Shown here piece by piece: positions 40,098 through 47,671 of a stretch of 64,000 nt of DNA. The notes beneath the pieces were generated by a model, which did not search any database, was not told the origin of the DNA, and saw only the letters and a list, made by a program, of their open reading frames with translations. A program made the position numbers and the translations under genes. This DNA comes from a virus. Every line of letters starts with the position of its first letter. The stretch's first letter is position 1. The stretch is from positions 31,262-95,261 of the IMG/VR virus record IMGVR_UViG_3300044620_001904. One strand, 5' to 3'.

Positions 40098-40322
40098 TTA
40101 ATTTTCATCTTCTGAATTTTCAGAATTTGAGGTAAACTTGTTAAACTTGAAATCTAACCATATTTCCCAAATGAAAAAATAAACAAACCATTGTAATTTT
40201 TCTAACGGATATCCCTGAGGGTTTTTTAGATTTGCTATTAAATATATTATAAAGTATCCTGCGATTAATATATTTACGAGTATTATTACTAATCCAACGA
40301 TAAAATTTAAGGTTTTGTTCAT
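40098..40322 (-). CDS. Small membrane protein, 74 aa
   Basis: N-terminal membrane helix (FIVGLVIILVNILIAGYFIIYLI) and a second aromatic hydrophobic stretch (WFVYFFIWEIW), then an acidic tail. Coupled by ATGA overlap to the kinase gene. Unknown. Confidence 0.65.
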   Translation of the reverse strand: MNKTLNFIVGLVIILVNILIAGYFIIYLIANLKNPQGYPLEKLQWFVYFFIWEIWLDFKFNKFTSNSENSEDEN

Positions 40323-40705
40323 AATTTGATATTAAATCTGTTTTTCATTCTGTTTAGTGATTCCTGTGGTACGTTATGGATATCTTTTCCATCGTGTCTA
40401 TTTTCTACGATCAAAGATATGACCATATATCCATATTTTTCAGCTAATTTATAATAATGTTCCATTTCCCACTCTTCTGTGAACGTGTTAGCCACCGCTA
40501 ATTTGGTTATCCCTTGTTCCATAACAAATTTAACCCTATCTTGACAAGACTTATGAGCGTCTTTTAATTTTGAAGGATCAAACTTATATTCACCATCAAC
40601 GATAAAATAATCGTCCGCTTCAAATGTCGGTAGACCTAATTTTTTAGCTACTGTTGATTTACCTGAGCCAGGGCATCCTCTTAAAAGCACCAATGTTTTA
40701 TTCAT
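40319..40705 (-). CDS. P-loop polynucleotide-kinase-like protein
   Basis: 128 residues: Walker A RGCPGSGKSTVAKKL at the N-terminus, then EADDYF, the LxxAHxxCQ helix, VANTFTEEWEM and a C-terminal R-rich lid (NRMKNRF). This is the small P-loop kinase family related to the 5' kinase domain of T4 Pnk and N4BP2. It could phosphorylate RNA 5'-OH ends for the two RNA ligases. It lacks a fused phosphatase; the HAD protein at 53.6 kb might supply it. TAAATTTG (40710-40717) ends 4 nt before the ATG: leaderless early type. Confidence 0.85.
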   Translation of the reverse strand: MNKTLVLLRGCPGSGKSTVAKKLGLPTFEADDYFIVDGEYKFDPSKLKDAHKSCQDRVKFVMEQGITKLAVANTFTEEWEMEHYYKLAEKYGYMVISLIVENRHDGKDIHNVPQESLNRMKNRFNIKL

Positions 40706-40777
40706 AATACAAATTTACATTATTTATTTTTAATAAACAAATCAAAGTTGATGAATATTTATAATAAAATTAAAATT

Positions 40778-41155
40778 ATGAATGATTATCTGAGCCAACT
40801 TATTAAAAGAATTATTATTGAAGAATTTGAGAATGATAATACTAAAATGCCGATTTTGGAGGGTAAATTAATTCACGAAGACGAATATGGTTCTGTAGAG
40901 TTAATTAACGAAGCCAAATACAAAGGTAAAAAAGTTACCCTTAACAAACCATTCTATACACCAGGTGGTCCTAAAAAAAGATCGGTATATGTTAAGAATG
41001 AAAAGGGTAACGTGGTTAAAGTAAATTTTGGCGATCCGAATATGAAAATCAAAAAAAGTGATCCTAAAAGAAGAAAATCTTTTAGAGCTAGACACAATTG
41101 TGATAATCCAGGCCCCAAGACTTCTGCGAAATACTGGAGCTGTCGTGCGTGGTAA
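40778..41155 (+). CDS. Leader-bearing basic protein of a widespread phage family
   Basis: Start 40778 (MNDYLSQLIKRIIIEEFEND) is chosen over upstream codons because the ATATTTAT box (40755-40762) lies 15 nt before it. The leader helix is followed by ILE/G and INE/A sites. The C-terminal block (NFGDPNMKIKKSDPKRRKSF, then RARHNC and YWSCRAW) is a motif I recall in many large-phage virion or prohead-associated proteins of unknown function. Likely packaged and processed by the prohead protease. Confidence 0.8.
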   Translation: MNDYLSQLIKRIIIEEFENDNTKMPILEGKLIHEDEYGSVELINEAKYKGKKVTLNKPFYTPGGPKKRSVYVKNEKGNVVKVNFGDPNMKIKKSDPKRRKSFRARHNCDNPGPKTSAKYWSCRAW

Positions 41156-42136
41156 TTAAGATCGATTCATAATCCAGTCAGGAAAAATATCATTCATAGT
41201 TAAACTTATTTCTCTATTTTGAACTACTTCTTCAGCAACATCCTCATAATTTTGAGGTATAGCTTCATTAATTATCCCTATCGCCGCATTAGGTCTATCT
41301 ACCATAGGTAACTCTAAAGTAACTAACTCATTTTCATATCGATATTCGTTTTCTAGACTTTTCAAGTCATCGGGTACCAGGTCATAATTTGATTTACCGA
41401 GTATAATTTCTCTTTTGATTACATCAATACATTCTTCATCCAAACCTGAAAATATGGAGTCAATCCTAATATCTTCACTATTCCAAAAACTTACTTCCAT
41501 GCCATCTAAATGACAATGCATTGCGACTTTTTTACCGCTTTTTCTGTTTATACAATAAATTAAAACTCCTCTATAATATTTGTAAAAATACTCGGGATTA
41601 TTTTTATTTGTGGTACACCATTTTGTTGTTGATCCATATTTCTTTGATGCTTCATAAGTTAAAGGTTTTATCAAAAACCAACCTGTTTGATTATTATCAA
41701 GTAAAACAATTGATTGAGATTCAAGTTCTTTGCTCCAAGATTTAATTTCAACTAATGAAACTATATTATTAAGTTGCTCAAATGATTTAATTTTTGTTAT
41801 ATCATTTTCTTCAATTAAATTTCTTTCATTATATTGTGCAAACTCTCTAATCAATTTGTAATCATCTCTTTCAATGAAGCCCCCAACAAATCTAGTAAAA
41901 AATAATAATTCTTGATCTGACATCTTTTCTATAATATCTAAAGGGACGCCATATGAAATTAATTCATTTTTAAATTCTTCATAAATAAATCTTTGATTAG
42001 ATATTTTGTTTTTAATCAAATTTAGAAATAACTCGTAATACTTTGGTTTAAAATCACAAAGCATAATTTGAATATAATCTAAAACACTTTTATCAAATGC
42101 TGGATTTTGTTTTTTGAGTTCGTTAATTCTTGACAT
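41156..42136 (-). CDS. Hypothetical phage protein, 326 aa, with KWCTT motif
   Basis: Around residue 175 it has TTKWCTTNKNNPEYFYKYYRG followed by LIYCINRKSGKKVAMHCH, a block that recurs in uncharacterised phage proteins; the protein at 61.7 kb has a related region (HCGRTGSNNNLYSL). The N-terminus is helical and Leu-rich. No catalytic role is known. The gene sits 4 nt after the IMPDH/GMP reductase gene. Confidence 0.7.
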   Translation of the reverse strand: MSRINELKKQNPAFDKSVLDYIQIMLCDFKPKYYELFLNLIKNKISNQRFIYEEFKNELISYGVPLDIIEKMSDQELLFFTRFVGGFIERDDYKLIREFAQYNERNLIEENDITKIKSFEQLNNIVSLVEIKSWSKELESQSIVLLDNNQTGWFLIKPLTYEASKKYGSTTKWCTTNKNNPEYFYKYYRGVLIYCINRKSGKKVAMHCHLDGMEVSFWNSEDIRIDSIFSGLDEECIDVIKREIILGKSNYDLVPDDLKSLENEYRYENELVTLELPMVDRPNAAIGIINEAIPQNYEDVAEEVVQNREISLTMNDIFPDWIMNRS

Positions 42137-42140
42137 ATCT

Positions 42141-43181
42141 TTATTTATTAAATCTTTTAAGTGCGTTTTCGGTTATTTTAACGTAGTTTGAATTTTTGAA
42201 GGTTTCTAAGGTAGATGAATTTGTGTATGACATTGCGGATGATAAATAATCGTTAAAATTTGCAACCCACTGTGATACCGTGTATTCAACTTTATTAAAT
42301 TTAACAATTCCTTCTGAGGTTTTCAATACCTGCCGACCCCATTTTTTTTGAACCTGTTTGGTTGACATACCTCTAAATGATTTATAAAGATTTTTTCTCA
42401 AAAATGGAATGTTGTTCCAAATATATTCTGATATATTCTGCGATAACCTAAAAAATTTGAATAGATAATTTTTACCGCACGATTCCAAGGACTTGTTTAA
42501 AATTCCGCCTAACATTACATAATCAGCACCTAATGCCAAGGCTTTAATAATATCATCATAATTTTTGAATCCTCCATCTGCAACTATTTTGGTGGTATAT
42601 CCTTCGTCTTTTTTATGTTGATAACATTCATTAATCAATGACGCCATCGGATAATGAACTCCTGTGTTTGCCGATGTTAAACATCCTGATCCCCCACCAA
42701 TTCCTACTCTAATATAATCAACCCCTAATTTGGCGTAAGCTTTAAATGCTGCCGGGTTTGCAATATTTCCAATCATAATTGTGTGACCTAAATCCTTTCT
42801 TTGAAATGACACAAATCTTTCAACCAAATCATATAATCTTCGCATATGACCGTTCGCGATATCAATTAAGATATTTGGTTGATATTTCGGATAAATTCCA
42901 ATTGAATAATCTTCTAAAAAACTTTCAAACTCATCTAGTGACAATGATGTAAATATTTTTCCTTTTTTTGAATTTACTTTTACACCTCTTGGTAGACAAA
43001 CAATCGTCGCATTGTCTTCAAATATCTTATAATTGTCTTTATCAACTACGGTATCCATTGGTGATACCATAATGGGTAGATAATGTTCCTCGGTAAAAAT
43101 ATCTACTTCTTTTCTTGAGGAAATTTCTGTTAAAGGTTCAGGCACAAGGACTATATCCTTGAAATCAAACTTGTTTGTCAT
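42141..43181 (-). CDS. guaB/guaC-like: IMP dehydrogenase / GMP reductase family enzyme
   Basis: A 346-residue TIM barrel of the family: N-terminal FDFKDIVLVPEP, the PIMVSPMDTVVD strand, IANGHM, then the flavin-independent catalytic loop GGGSGCLTSANTGVHYP (Cys about 180) and VADGGFKNYDDIIKALALGADYVMLG. There is no CBS domain. The TGVHYP ending is nearer GMP reductase than IMPDH, but the reaction (IMP/XMP/GMP balance) cannot be settled by eye. Probably adjusts purine supply for phage DNA. Confidence 0.88.
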   Translation of the reverse strand: MTNKFDFKDIVLVPEPLTEISSRKEVDIFTEEHYLPIMVSPMDTVVDKDNYKIFEDNATIVCLPRGVKVNSKKGKIFTSLSLDEFESFLEDYSIGIYPKYQPNILIDIANGHMRRLYDLVERFVSFQRKDLGHTIMIGNIANPAAFKAYAKLGVDYIRVGIGGGSGCLTSANTGVHYPMASLINECYQHKKDEGYTTKIVADGGFKNYDDIIKALALGADYVMLGGILNKSLESCGKNYLFKFFRLSQNISEYIWNNIPFLRKNLYKSFRGMSTKQVQKKWGRQVLKTSEGIVKFNKVEYTVSQWVANFNDYLSSAMSYTNSSTLETFKNSNYVKITENALKRFNK

Positions 43182-43182
43182 T

Positions 43183-43635
43183 TTAAGATTTTTTTGAAAG
43201 GGTTTCTAACTCTTCAAAAGATAATAAACCTCTTCCAAATTGTCCAATTCTTTGACTATATCTTATTTTAACTCTTTCTGAAATTGGTAATGATTGTCCA
43301 TCATCATCAATTCTAACAAATTTTATTTCTGTTTTTGTTACAACTTCCTGTTCTCCTGTATAAACATTATGTTTTCTAACTTCAATATTTAAAGTAACAG
43401 AAGTTCTTCCGAAATCTTTTACTTCTCCATAAATCTTTATAAGATTTCCAACTTTTATTGGTCTTTTGAAAATCAATTCATTGATTTTAACTGTCACCAT
43501 TCTTGGCGTATCGCAAATTTGACAAGCGTAAGCGGCGGCGGCTTCATCTATCCATCCCATCATTTTTCCACCAAATAAATTACCGTGAACTCCAATATCA
43601 GGTGACATACATATTTTTGTTGTAATCAATTCCAT
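43183..43635 (-). CDS. yciA-like: YciA-type acyl-CoA thioesterase (hotdog fold)
   Basis: 150 residues. The hotdog core helix motif GNLFGGKMMGWIDEAAAAYA is diagnostic, followed by VTVKINELIFKRPIKVGN and KTEIKFVRIDDDG. Such enzymes hydrolyse acyl-CoA. This is unusual in a phage genome and may affect host lipid synthesis during infection. It lies 1 nt upstream of the IMPDH-family gene in the same direction, so probably co-transcribed. Confidence 0.87.
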   Translation of the reverse strand: MELITTKICMSPDIGVHGNLFGGKMMGWIDEAAAAYACQICDTPRMVTVKINELIFKRPIKVGNLIKIYGEVKDFGRTSVTLNIEVRKHNVYTGEQEVVTKTEIKFVRIDDDGQSLPISERVKIRYSQRIGQFGRGLLSFEELETLSKKS

Positions 43636-43724
43636 AATTATTAATTAATACGAACCACTTATATTTGTTTAATTTTTTCTGTGGTATTGTGGTAAATATA
43701 TGTAGTTTTTTTGATTTATTCAAT

Positions 43725-43957
43725 CACTAATAATTACTAAATTTGTAAGCGTCTTCCAACTGTAGCAGGTAATCCTTGTGCACCGGTAAGGTGTAACACC
43801 CTTCAATTTGTAAGCTTCTTCCAACAAAATATGTGATGTATCCGACGAATCCTATGGTGTAACACCCTTCAATTTGTAAGCTTCTTCCAACCATTTGGTC
43901 AACCATATCCCGAAGCTTGTTGGTGTAACACCCTTCAATTTGTAAGCTTCTTCCAAC
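43725..43957 (-). CRISPR. Orphan mini-CRISPR array, Cas13b-like repeat
   Basis: Three identical 36-bp repeats (43790-43825, 43856-43891, 43922-43957) and a fourth, degenerate one (43725-43760, last 20 bp nearly identical) are separated by unrelated spacers of 29, 30 and 30 bp (43761-43789, 43826-43855, 43892-43921). The degenerate copy marks the trailer, so transcription is on the minus strand; there the repeat starts GTTGGAAG and ends GGGTGTTACACC. 36/30-bp geometry, GTTGG start and GAAGGGT near the 3' end resemble Cas13b (type VI-B) repeats of Flavobacteriia. Spacers are richer in G+C than the phage. No cas gene lies in the window. Confidence 0.82.
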
Positions 43958-44214
43958 CAATCCTTTATAATTAACTGAATATCATCATAATTAAGGTAAA
44001 AATACCGTTCCAATTTTGACCAAATATCTTTATGACTTACCCGAACCCTCTCATTTTTCTTATCGTATTCCATAAATATATGATTTTCGGAATCAGCATA
44101 AAATAATGAATTTGGATATTCTGAACTAATTTTTGGTGTTAAATTTCCAAATGATTTTGTTAAATATAATTTAACGACTCTAACTAATTTTGGTCTATCG
44201 ATTATTATGTTCAT
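43852..44214 (-). CDS. Hypothetical protein whose C-terminus runs into the CRISPR repeats
   Basis: 120 residues; the first about 85 (MNIIIDRPKLVRVVKLYLTK onward) form a soluble alpha/beta domain of a phage family unknown to me. The last third is encoded by CRISPR repeat, spacer and repeat, giving WLEEAYKLKGVTP twice and a stop inside the next spacer. The degenerate terminal repeat downstream would read LEDAYKFSNY and a stop, which may be the original gene end before the array arose or inserted. Overlaps the upstream gene by 4 nt. Confidence 0.65.
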   Translation of the reverse strand: MNIIIDRPKLVRVVKLYLTKSFGNLTPKISSEYPNSLFYADSENHIFMEYDKKNERVRVSHKDIWSKLERYFYLNYDDIQLIIKDWLEEAYKLKGVTPTSFGIWLTKWLEEAYKLKGVTP

Positions 44215-44690
44215 TTTTTATTTAACAACTTCTTTAACAAATCTTCTTTCGTTAAATAATCAGAATTTTGTCTACTATTCTTAACAATTTTTTTAGTTTC
44301 TTGTAGTTTTGGTTTGTCCTCAACTTTTACCAAAGAAATTTCATTCATAACAATTTTTGGTTTGTCATTTTCTTTTTGTTCTTGAACCACAACATTAACT
44401 TTCTTATCGGCACCAACAACAAACTCAGAATTCCAAGGTTCGAAATGAACATCATCTGCAATTATTTCAAGTTTCAATAACCCTTTATCCCCTTCATTTA
44501 ATATACCCTTCAATTTAGGTAATTCAAATTCGCAAACTCCGTTATCAAAGATTTTACCCTTAAAAAGATAGGCCATTTCATCGTTTATTTCCAATATTAC
44601 CCTAGCTTGAGATTTTTCTAAAGATGTTCCTTCTACTTGTATAGAACACTGAAACTTATTGATTTTATCTGTAAATAATTTGTAACTCAT
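44211..44690 (-). CDS. Phage protein with prohead/virion context, 159 aa
   Basis: Beta-rich N-terminal domain (FQCSIQVEGTSLEKSQARVIL, then LKLEIIADDVHFEPWNSEFVV), a linker rich in Lys/Glu, and a helical C-terminus (LTKEDLLKKLLNKK). I recall this layout from T4-like environmental phages near capsid-assembly genes; the function is unknown. Operon with its neighbours (4-nt and 1-nt junctions). Confidence 0.75.
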   Translation of the reverse strand: MSYKLFTDKINKFQCSIQVEGTSLEKSQARVILEINDEMAYLFKGKIFDNGVCEFELPKLKGILNEGDKGLLKLEIIADDVHFEPWNSEFVVGADKKVNVVVQEQKENDKPKIVMNEISLVKVEDKPKLQETKKIVKNSRQNSDYLTKEDLLKKLLNKK

Positions 44691-44691
44691 A

Positions 44692-45006
44692 TTATAATAT
44701 AACTTTAACGTTTATTTTTTGAACTTCTTTAATAAATAGTTCCATTTCTTTTATTGTCACTTTTGTTTTTTTATTTTTTACTTTATTTGATTTTACTTCA
44801 ACTTCATAACCATTTTGTTTTTTTAACTTAACAATTAGACTTATCAGAATTTTTTTTTCGTCTTCTGTTAATTTTTTTAAAACTTTTGACGGTCTAACCG
44901 CGCCCCCTTCTTGTATTTTTTGAATTAAACAACCTTCAATCCAAGTAATAGGAGCGGTATCCCAACTAAAATCAGCATCATCCCATGCGTAACAAATTGT
45001 TGCCAT
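44692..45006 (-). CDS. Hypothetical protein, 104 aa
   Basis: Short Trp/Asp-rich N-terminus (YAWDDADFSWDTAPITWIEG) then a Lys-rich helix (LKKLTEDEKKILISLIVKL). The first gene of the operon that also carries the CRISPR array. TATAAATA-like DNA lies upstream in the divergent spacer. Unknown. Confidence 0.65.
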   Translation of the reverse strand: MATICYAWDDADFSWDTAPITWIEGCLIQKIQEGGAVRPSKVLKKLTEDEKKILISLIVKLKKQNGYEVEVKSNKVKNKKTKVTIKEMELFIKEVQKINVKVIL

Positions 45007-45059
45007 AAACTATATTATAAGTATTTATAAACATAACAAAACAATTATCATTTTTTTGA

Positions 45060-46451
45060 ATGTCAAATATTTCGGGACAATTAATAAAAGATTCATTTAA
45101 CTATGTCCTACAATCTGATTTAGTATCAGGTGTGGTATTTAGAATCGGGGGATCTGTTCCTGTAAATCCAAAATTCACATCAGGTCTAACAGTAAATGCA
45201 AATTTTACATATTCTGATGGTTCTGAATTTCCTGGATATGTTTTGACATGCGATGCTTTGGGAAATGCTGTTTGGGCTCCTGTTTCGGGAGCAACATCAG
45301 GTGTTGTGATCACAGGTGGAACTTTCGATTATTCGGTTGGAACCTTACAATTAAGAAATTCTAATGGAACAAGTGTAACAATAACAGGTTTAACTGACAC
45401 TTATGTTACAGGTGGCACAGTTTCAGGAACATCTATTATTTTTAGTTATAACGATACAAATACTTTTCAGGTTACGGGTATTACTCCTTATAATTTATTT
45501 TCATCTTATACCGCATCTACTCAAGTTACAATTAATAATAAATTAGATGTAAGCGGATTTACCGCATATACAGCTACCACGCAACCATTAATATTAAATT
45601 CTGTAACGGGCGGAACTTATTCAGGTGGAACACTTTTATTAATCAATAACTCAGGTACAACGATACCGATTACAGGTTTCACAACAGGAGGAACATCAAC
45701 AACAGACACATTTGTGACGGGGTTTAGTTATAATAACAATCAAATTATACTAAGTCAAAATAGGACTGATACTTTTTCATCATTCACAGTCACACTTTCA
45801 GGTCTAGTACAGAATGATGTATTCTCATCTTATACCGCATCCACTCAAGTTACAATTAATAATAAATTAGATGTAAGCGGATTTACCGCATATACAGCTA
45901 CCACGCAACCATTAATATTAAATGCAGTTACAGGTGGAACATATTCGGGTGGAACACTTTATCTAATTAACAATTCTGGAATAACAATCTCCATCACAGG
46001 ATTTTCAAATTTGCAATATTTTATTTCAGCAACAACACCAACACAAATTGTAAATTCGGGGGATAGATGGTTTAACACAACAACAGGTATTGAATTAGTT
46101 TATATTGATGATGGTGATTCAAAACAGTGGATACAACCATTTTCTGTACCAGGACCCGAAGGGCAAAACATTCACTCAACAACAGGGATCACGTCATCAC
46201 AAACAATAACTTGGGACAAAACATATTGGGGAATAAGTGCAAATACTCAAGTCAATTTAACATTACCTACAACTTCATCAAAGGATGGTTATTATTTAAT
46301 TATCAAAGACGAATCCGGTTTTTGCGGTAATTATAGAATAAGATTGACACCTTCAGTGGGATTAATAGATGGTAATAATTACGTTGATATGAACATAAAC
46401 TATATGTCTCTGACTTGTATGGTTAGAAACGGAAATTGGTATTTAATATGA
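45060..46451 (+). CDS. Tail-fibre protein 1, Thr/Gly-rich repeats
   Basis: 463 residues of beta-rich Thr/Gly/Ser sequence with repeats (GGTYSGGTL, TQVTINNKLDVSGFTAY twice). A short collagen-like PGPEGQ and a compact C-terminal domain (ITWDKTYWGISANTQVNLTL) end the protein. This is the composition of phage fibre shafts. First gene of a plus-strand block running to 53.6 kb. Two 99-bp near-identical DNA repeats lie inside (45501-45599, 45825-45923). Confidence 0.8.
   Translation: MSNISGQLIKDSFNYVLQSDLVSGVVFRIGGSVPVNPKFTSGLTVNANFTYSDGSEFPGYVLTCDALGNAVWAPVSGATSGVVITGGTFDYSVGTLQLRNSNGTSVTITGLTDTYVTGGTVSGTSIIFSYNDTNTFQVTGITPYNLFSSYTASTQVTINNKLDVSGFTAYTATTQPLILNSVTGGTYSGGTLLLINNSGTTIPITGFTTGGTSTTDTFVTGFSYNNNQIILSQNRTDTFSSFTVTLSGLVQNDVFSSYTASTQVTINNKLDVSGFTAYTATTQPLILNAVTGGTYSGGTLYLINNSGITISITGFSNLQYFISATTPTQIVNSGDRWFNTTTGIELVYIDDGDSKQWIQPFSVPGPEGQNIHSTTGITSSQTITWDKTYWGISANTQVNLTLPTTSSKDGYYLIIKDESGFCGNYRIRLTPSVGLIDGNNYVDMNINYMSLTCMVRNGNWYLI
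45501..45923 (+). repeat. Pair of 99-bp direct repeats in fibre gene
   Basis: 45501-45599 and 45825-45923 differ at one base and are 324 bp apart, in frame. They can drive shaft-length changes by recombination. Confidence 0.9.
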
Positions 46452-47671
46452 GTTTTATATATAACAATGAGGTAAAATATTCTGATAGTTCGAATTTAGA
46501 TGCTTTCGGTAGATTAAGAACAAGTAATGTAACTTCACTTCTTGAGTATAAACACGTATATGATAAATTACCAATTGTTATCAATGAGGTAACGGCAGGA
46601 ACTGCAACTTCAATATTTGATAAACCAAACTCTCAAGTTGTAATGAGCGTTTCAACCACAAATGACTATGTGATAAGACAAGGAGTTGCAAGGGGTATTT
46701 ACCAACCAGGTAAAGGACAAATTTTTGAAGCGAGTTTTAGTAGTTTTCAACTACAAACTAATGTTATAAAACGAGTTGGGTATTTTACGACTAGTAGCAC
46801 AGCTCCTTATAATTCAGTAATAGATGGTTTTTTGTTGGAATCAAATGGTCAAACAAATATAATATCATTTCAAATATGGCAAAGTGGAACAACGACATTT
46901 AGCGCCGCAACTTCATCTTGGTCAACAACAGATTACGATGTTACAAATATAAATTGGTCTAAAACTCAACTTATGTTTGTCGATTTTCAATGGCTAGGTG
47001 TTGGTAGGGTCAGATTTGGACTCGTTATAGACGGTCAATTTAAATTATTTACTGCCGCTACTGGCACAAATAATTTAAATAATGTTTATATGAAATCTCC
47101 TAACCAACCGATCAGGTATGAAATAAGAAGCGTCTCTGGTGGAGCGGCGGGAACATTTAATATGATATGTTCTCAAATATCATTGGAGGGGTCTATAAAC
47201 TCGCTTCAAAAATCATCGTCAGTTACCGCATTTACGGCACAAACTAAATCTACGGCATATGTTACATATCCTATTTTAGGTTATAGATTAAATAGTAATT
47301 ATGAAGGCGCTAATATAACATTAAGTGATATTCAAAGTTTGAATATCACTAACCCATCAAAGGCTGACTATCTAATAACGGTTCAATACAATCCTACGTT
47401 AAGTTCATCGTCTTCTTGGACGGATATTTCTAATACGCCTATTCAGTATGCGTTATCGACAGGTCAAACAATTACCACTGAAGGACATATAATAACCTCT
47501 TTTTTAGGTTCAGGTTCAGGAACACAAGTAGATAATTTCGAGTTCAAAGATAATATGATTAAACCAGGTATTAAAGTTAACGGTACTGCCGACGAAATTT
47601 GGATTTGTGTAAAATCTACACTTGCCAGTCAAGATTTCAGAACATCAATAAATTTAAGTTATTTTGACTAA
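46448..47671 (+). CDS. Virion protein with DAFGRLRTS-type domain
   Basis: 407 residues starting MSFIYNNEVKYSDSSNLD; the ATGA junction with the previous gene supports this start. The motif LDAFGRLRTSNVTSLLEYKH is one I know from virion proteins of several large phages. It has a beta-sandwich-like middle and no membrane segment. Probably a tail or baseplate-distal fibre component. Confidence 0.75.
   Translation: MSFIYNNEVKYSDSSNLDAFGRLRTSNVTSLLEYKHVYDKLPIVINEVTAGTATSIFDKPNSQVVMSVSTTNDYVIRQGVARGIYQPGKGQIFEASFSSFQLQTNVIKRVGYFTTSSTAPYNSVIDGFLLESNGQTNIISFQIWQSGTTTFSAATSSWSTTDYDVTNINWSKTQLMFVDFQWLGVGRVRFGLVIDGQFKLFTAATGTNNLNNVYMKSPNQPIRYEIRSVSGGAAGTFNMICSQISLEGSINSLQKSSSVTAFTAQTKSTAYVTYPILGYRLNSNYEGANITLSDIQSLNITNPSKADYLITVQYNPTLSSSSSWTDISNTPIQYALSTGQTITTEGHIITSFLGSGSGTQVDNFEFKDNMIKPGIKVNGTADEIWICVKSTLASQDFRTSINLSYFD

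Noticed and set aside
43727-43960. Minus-strand ORF reading VGRSLQIEGCYT three times
   Set aside because: It is the CRISPR repeat in another frame; no start signal.
45101-45313. Minus-strand ORF in fibre gene 1
   Set aside because: Shadow of the plus-strand fibre coding sequence.
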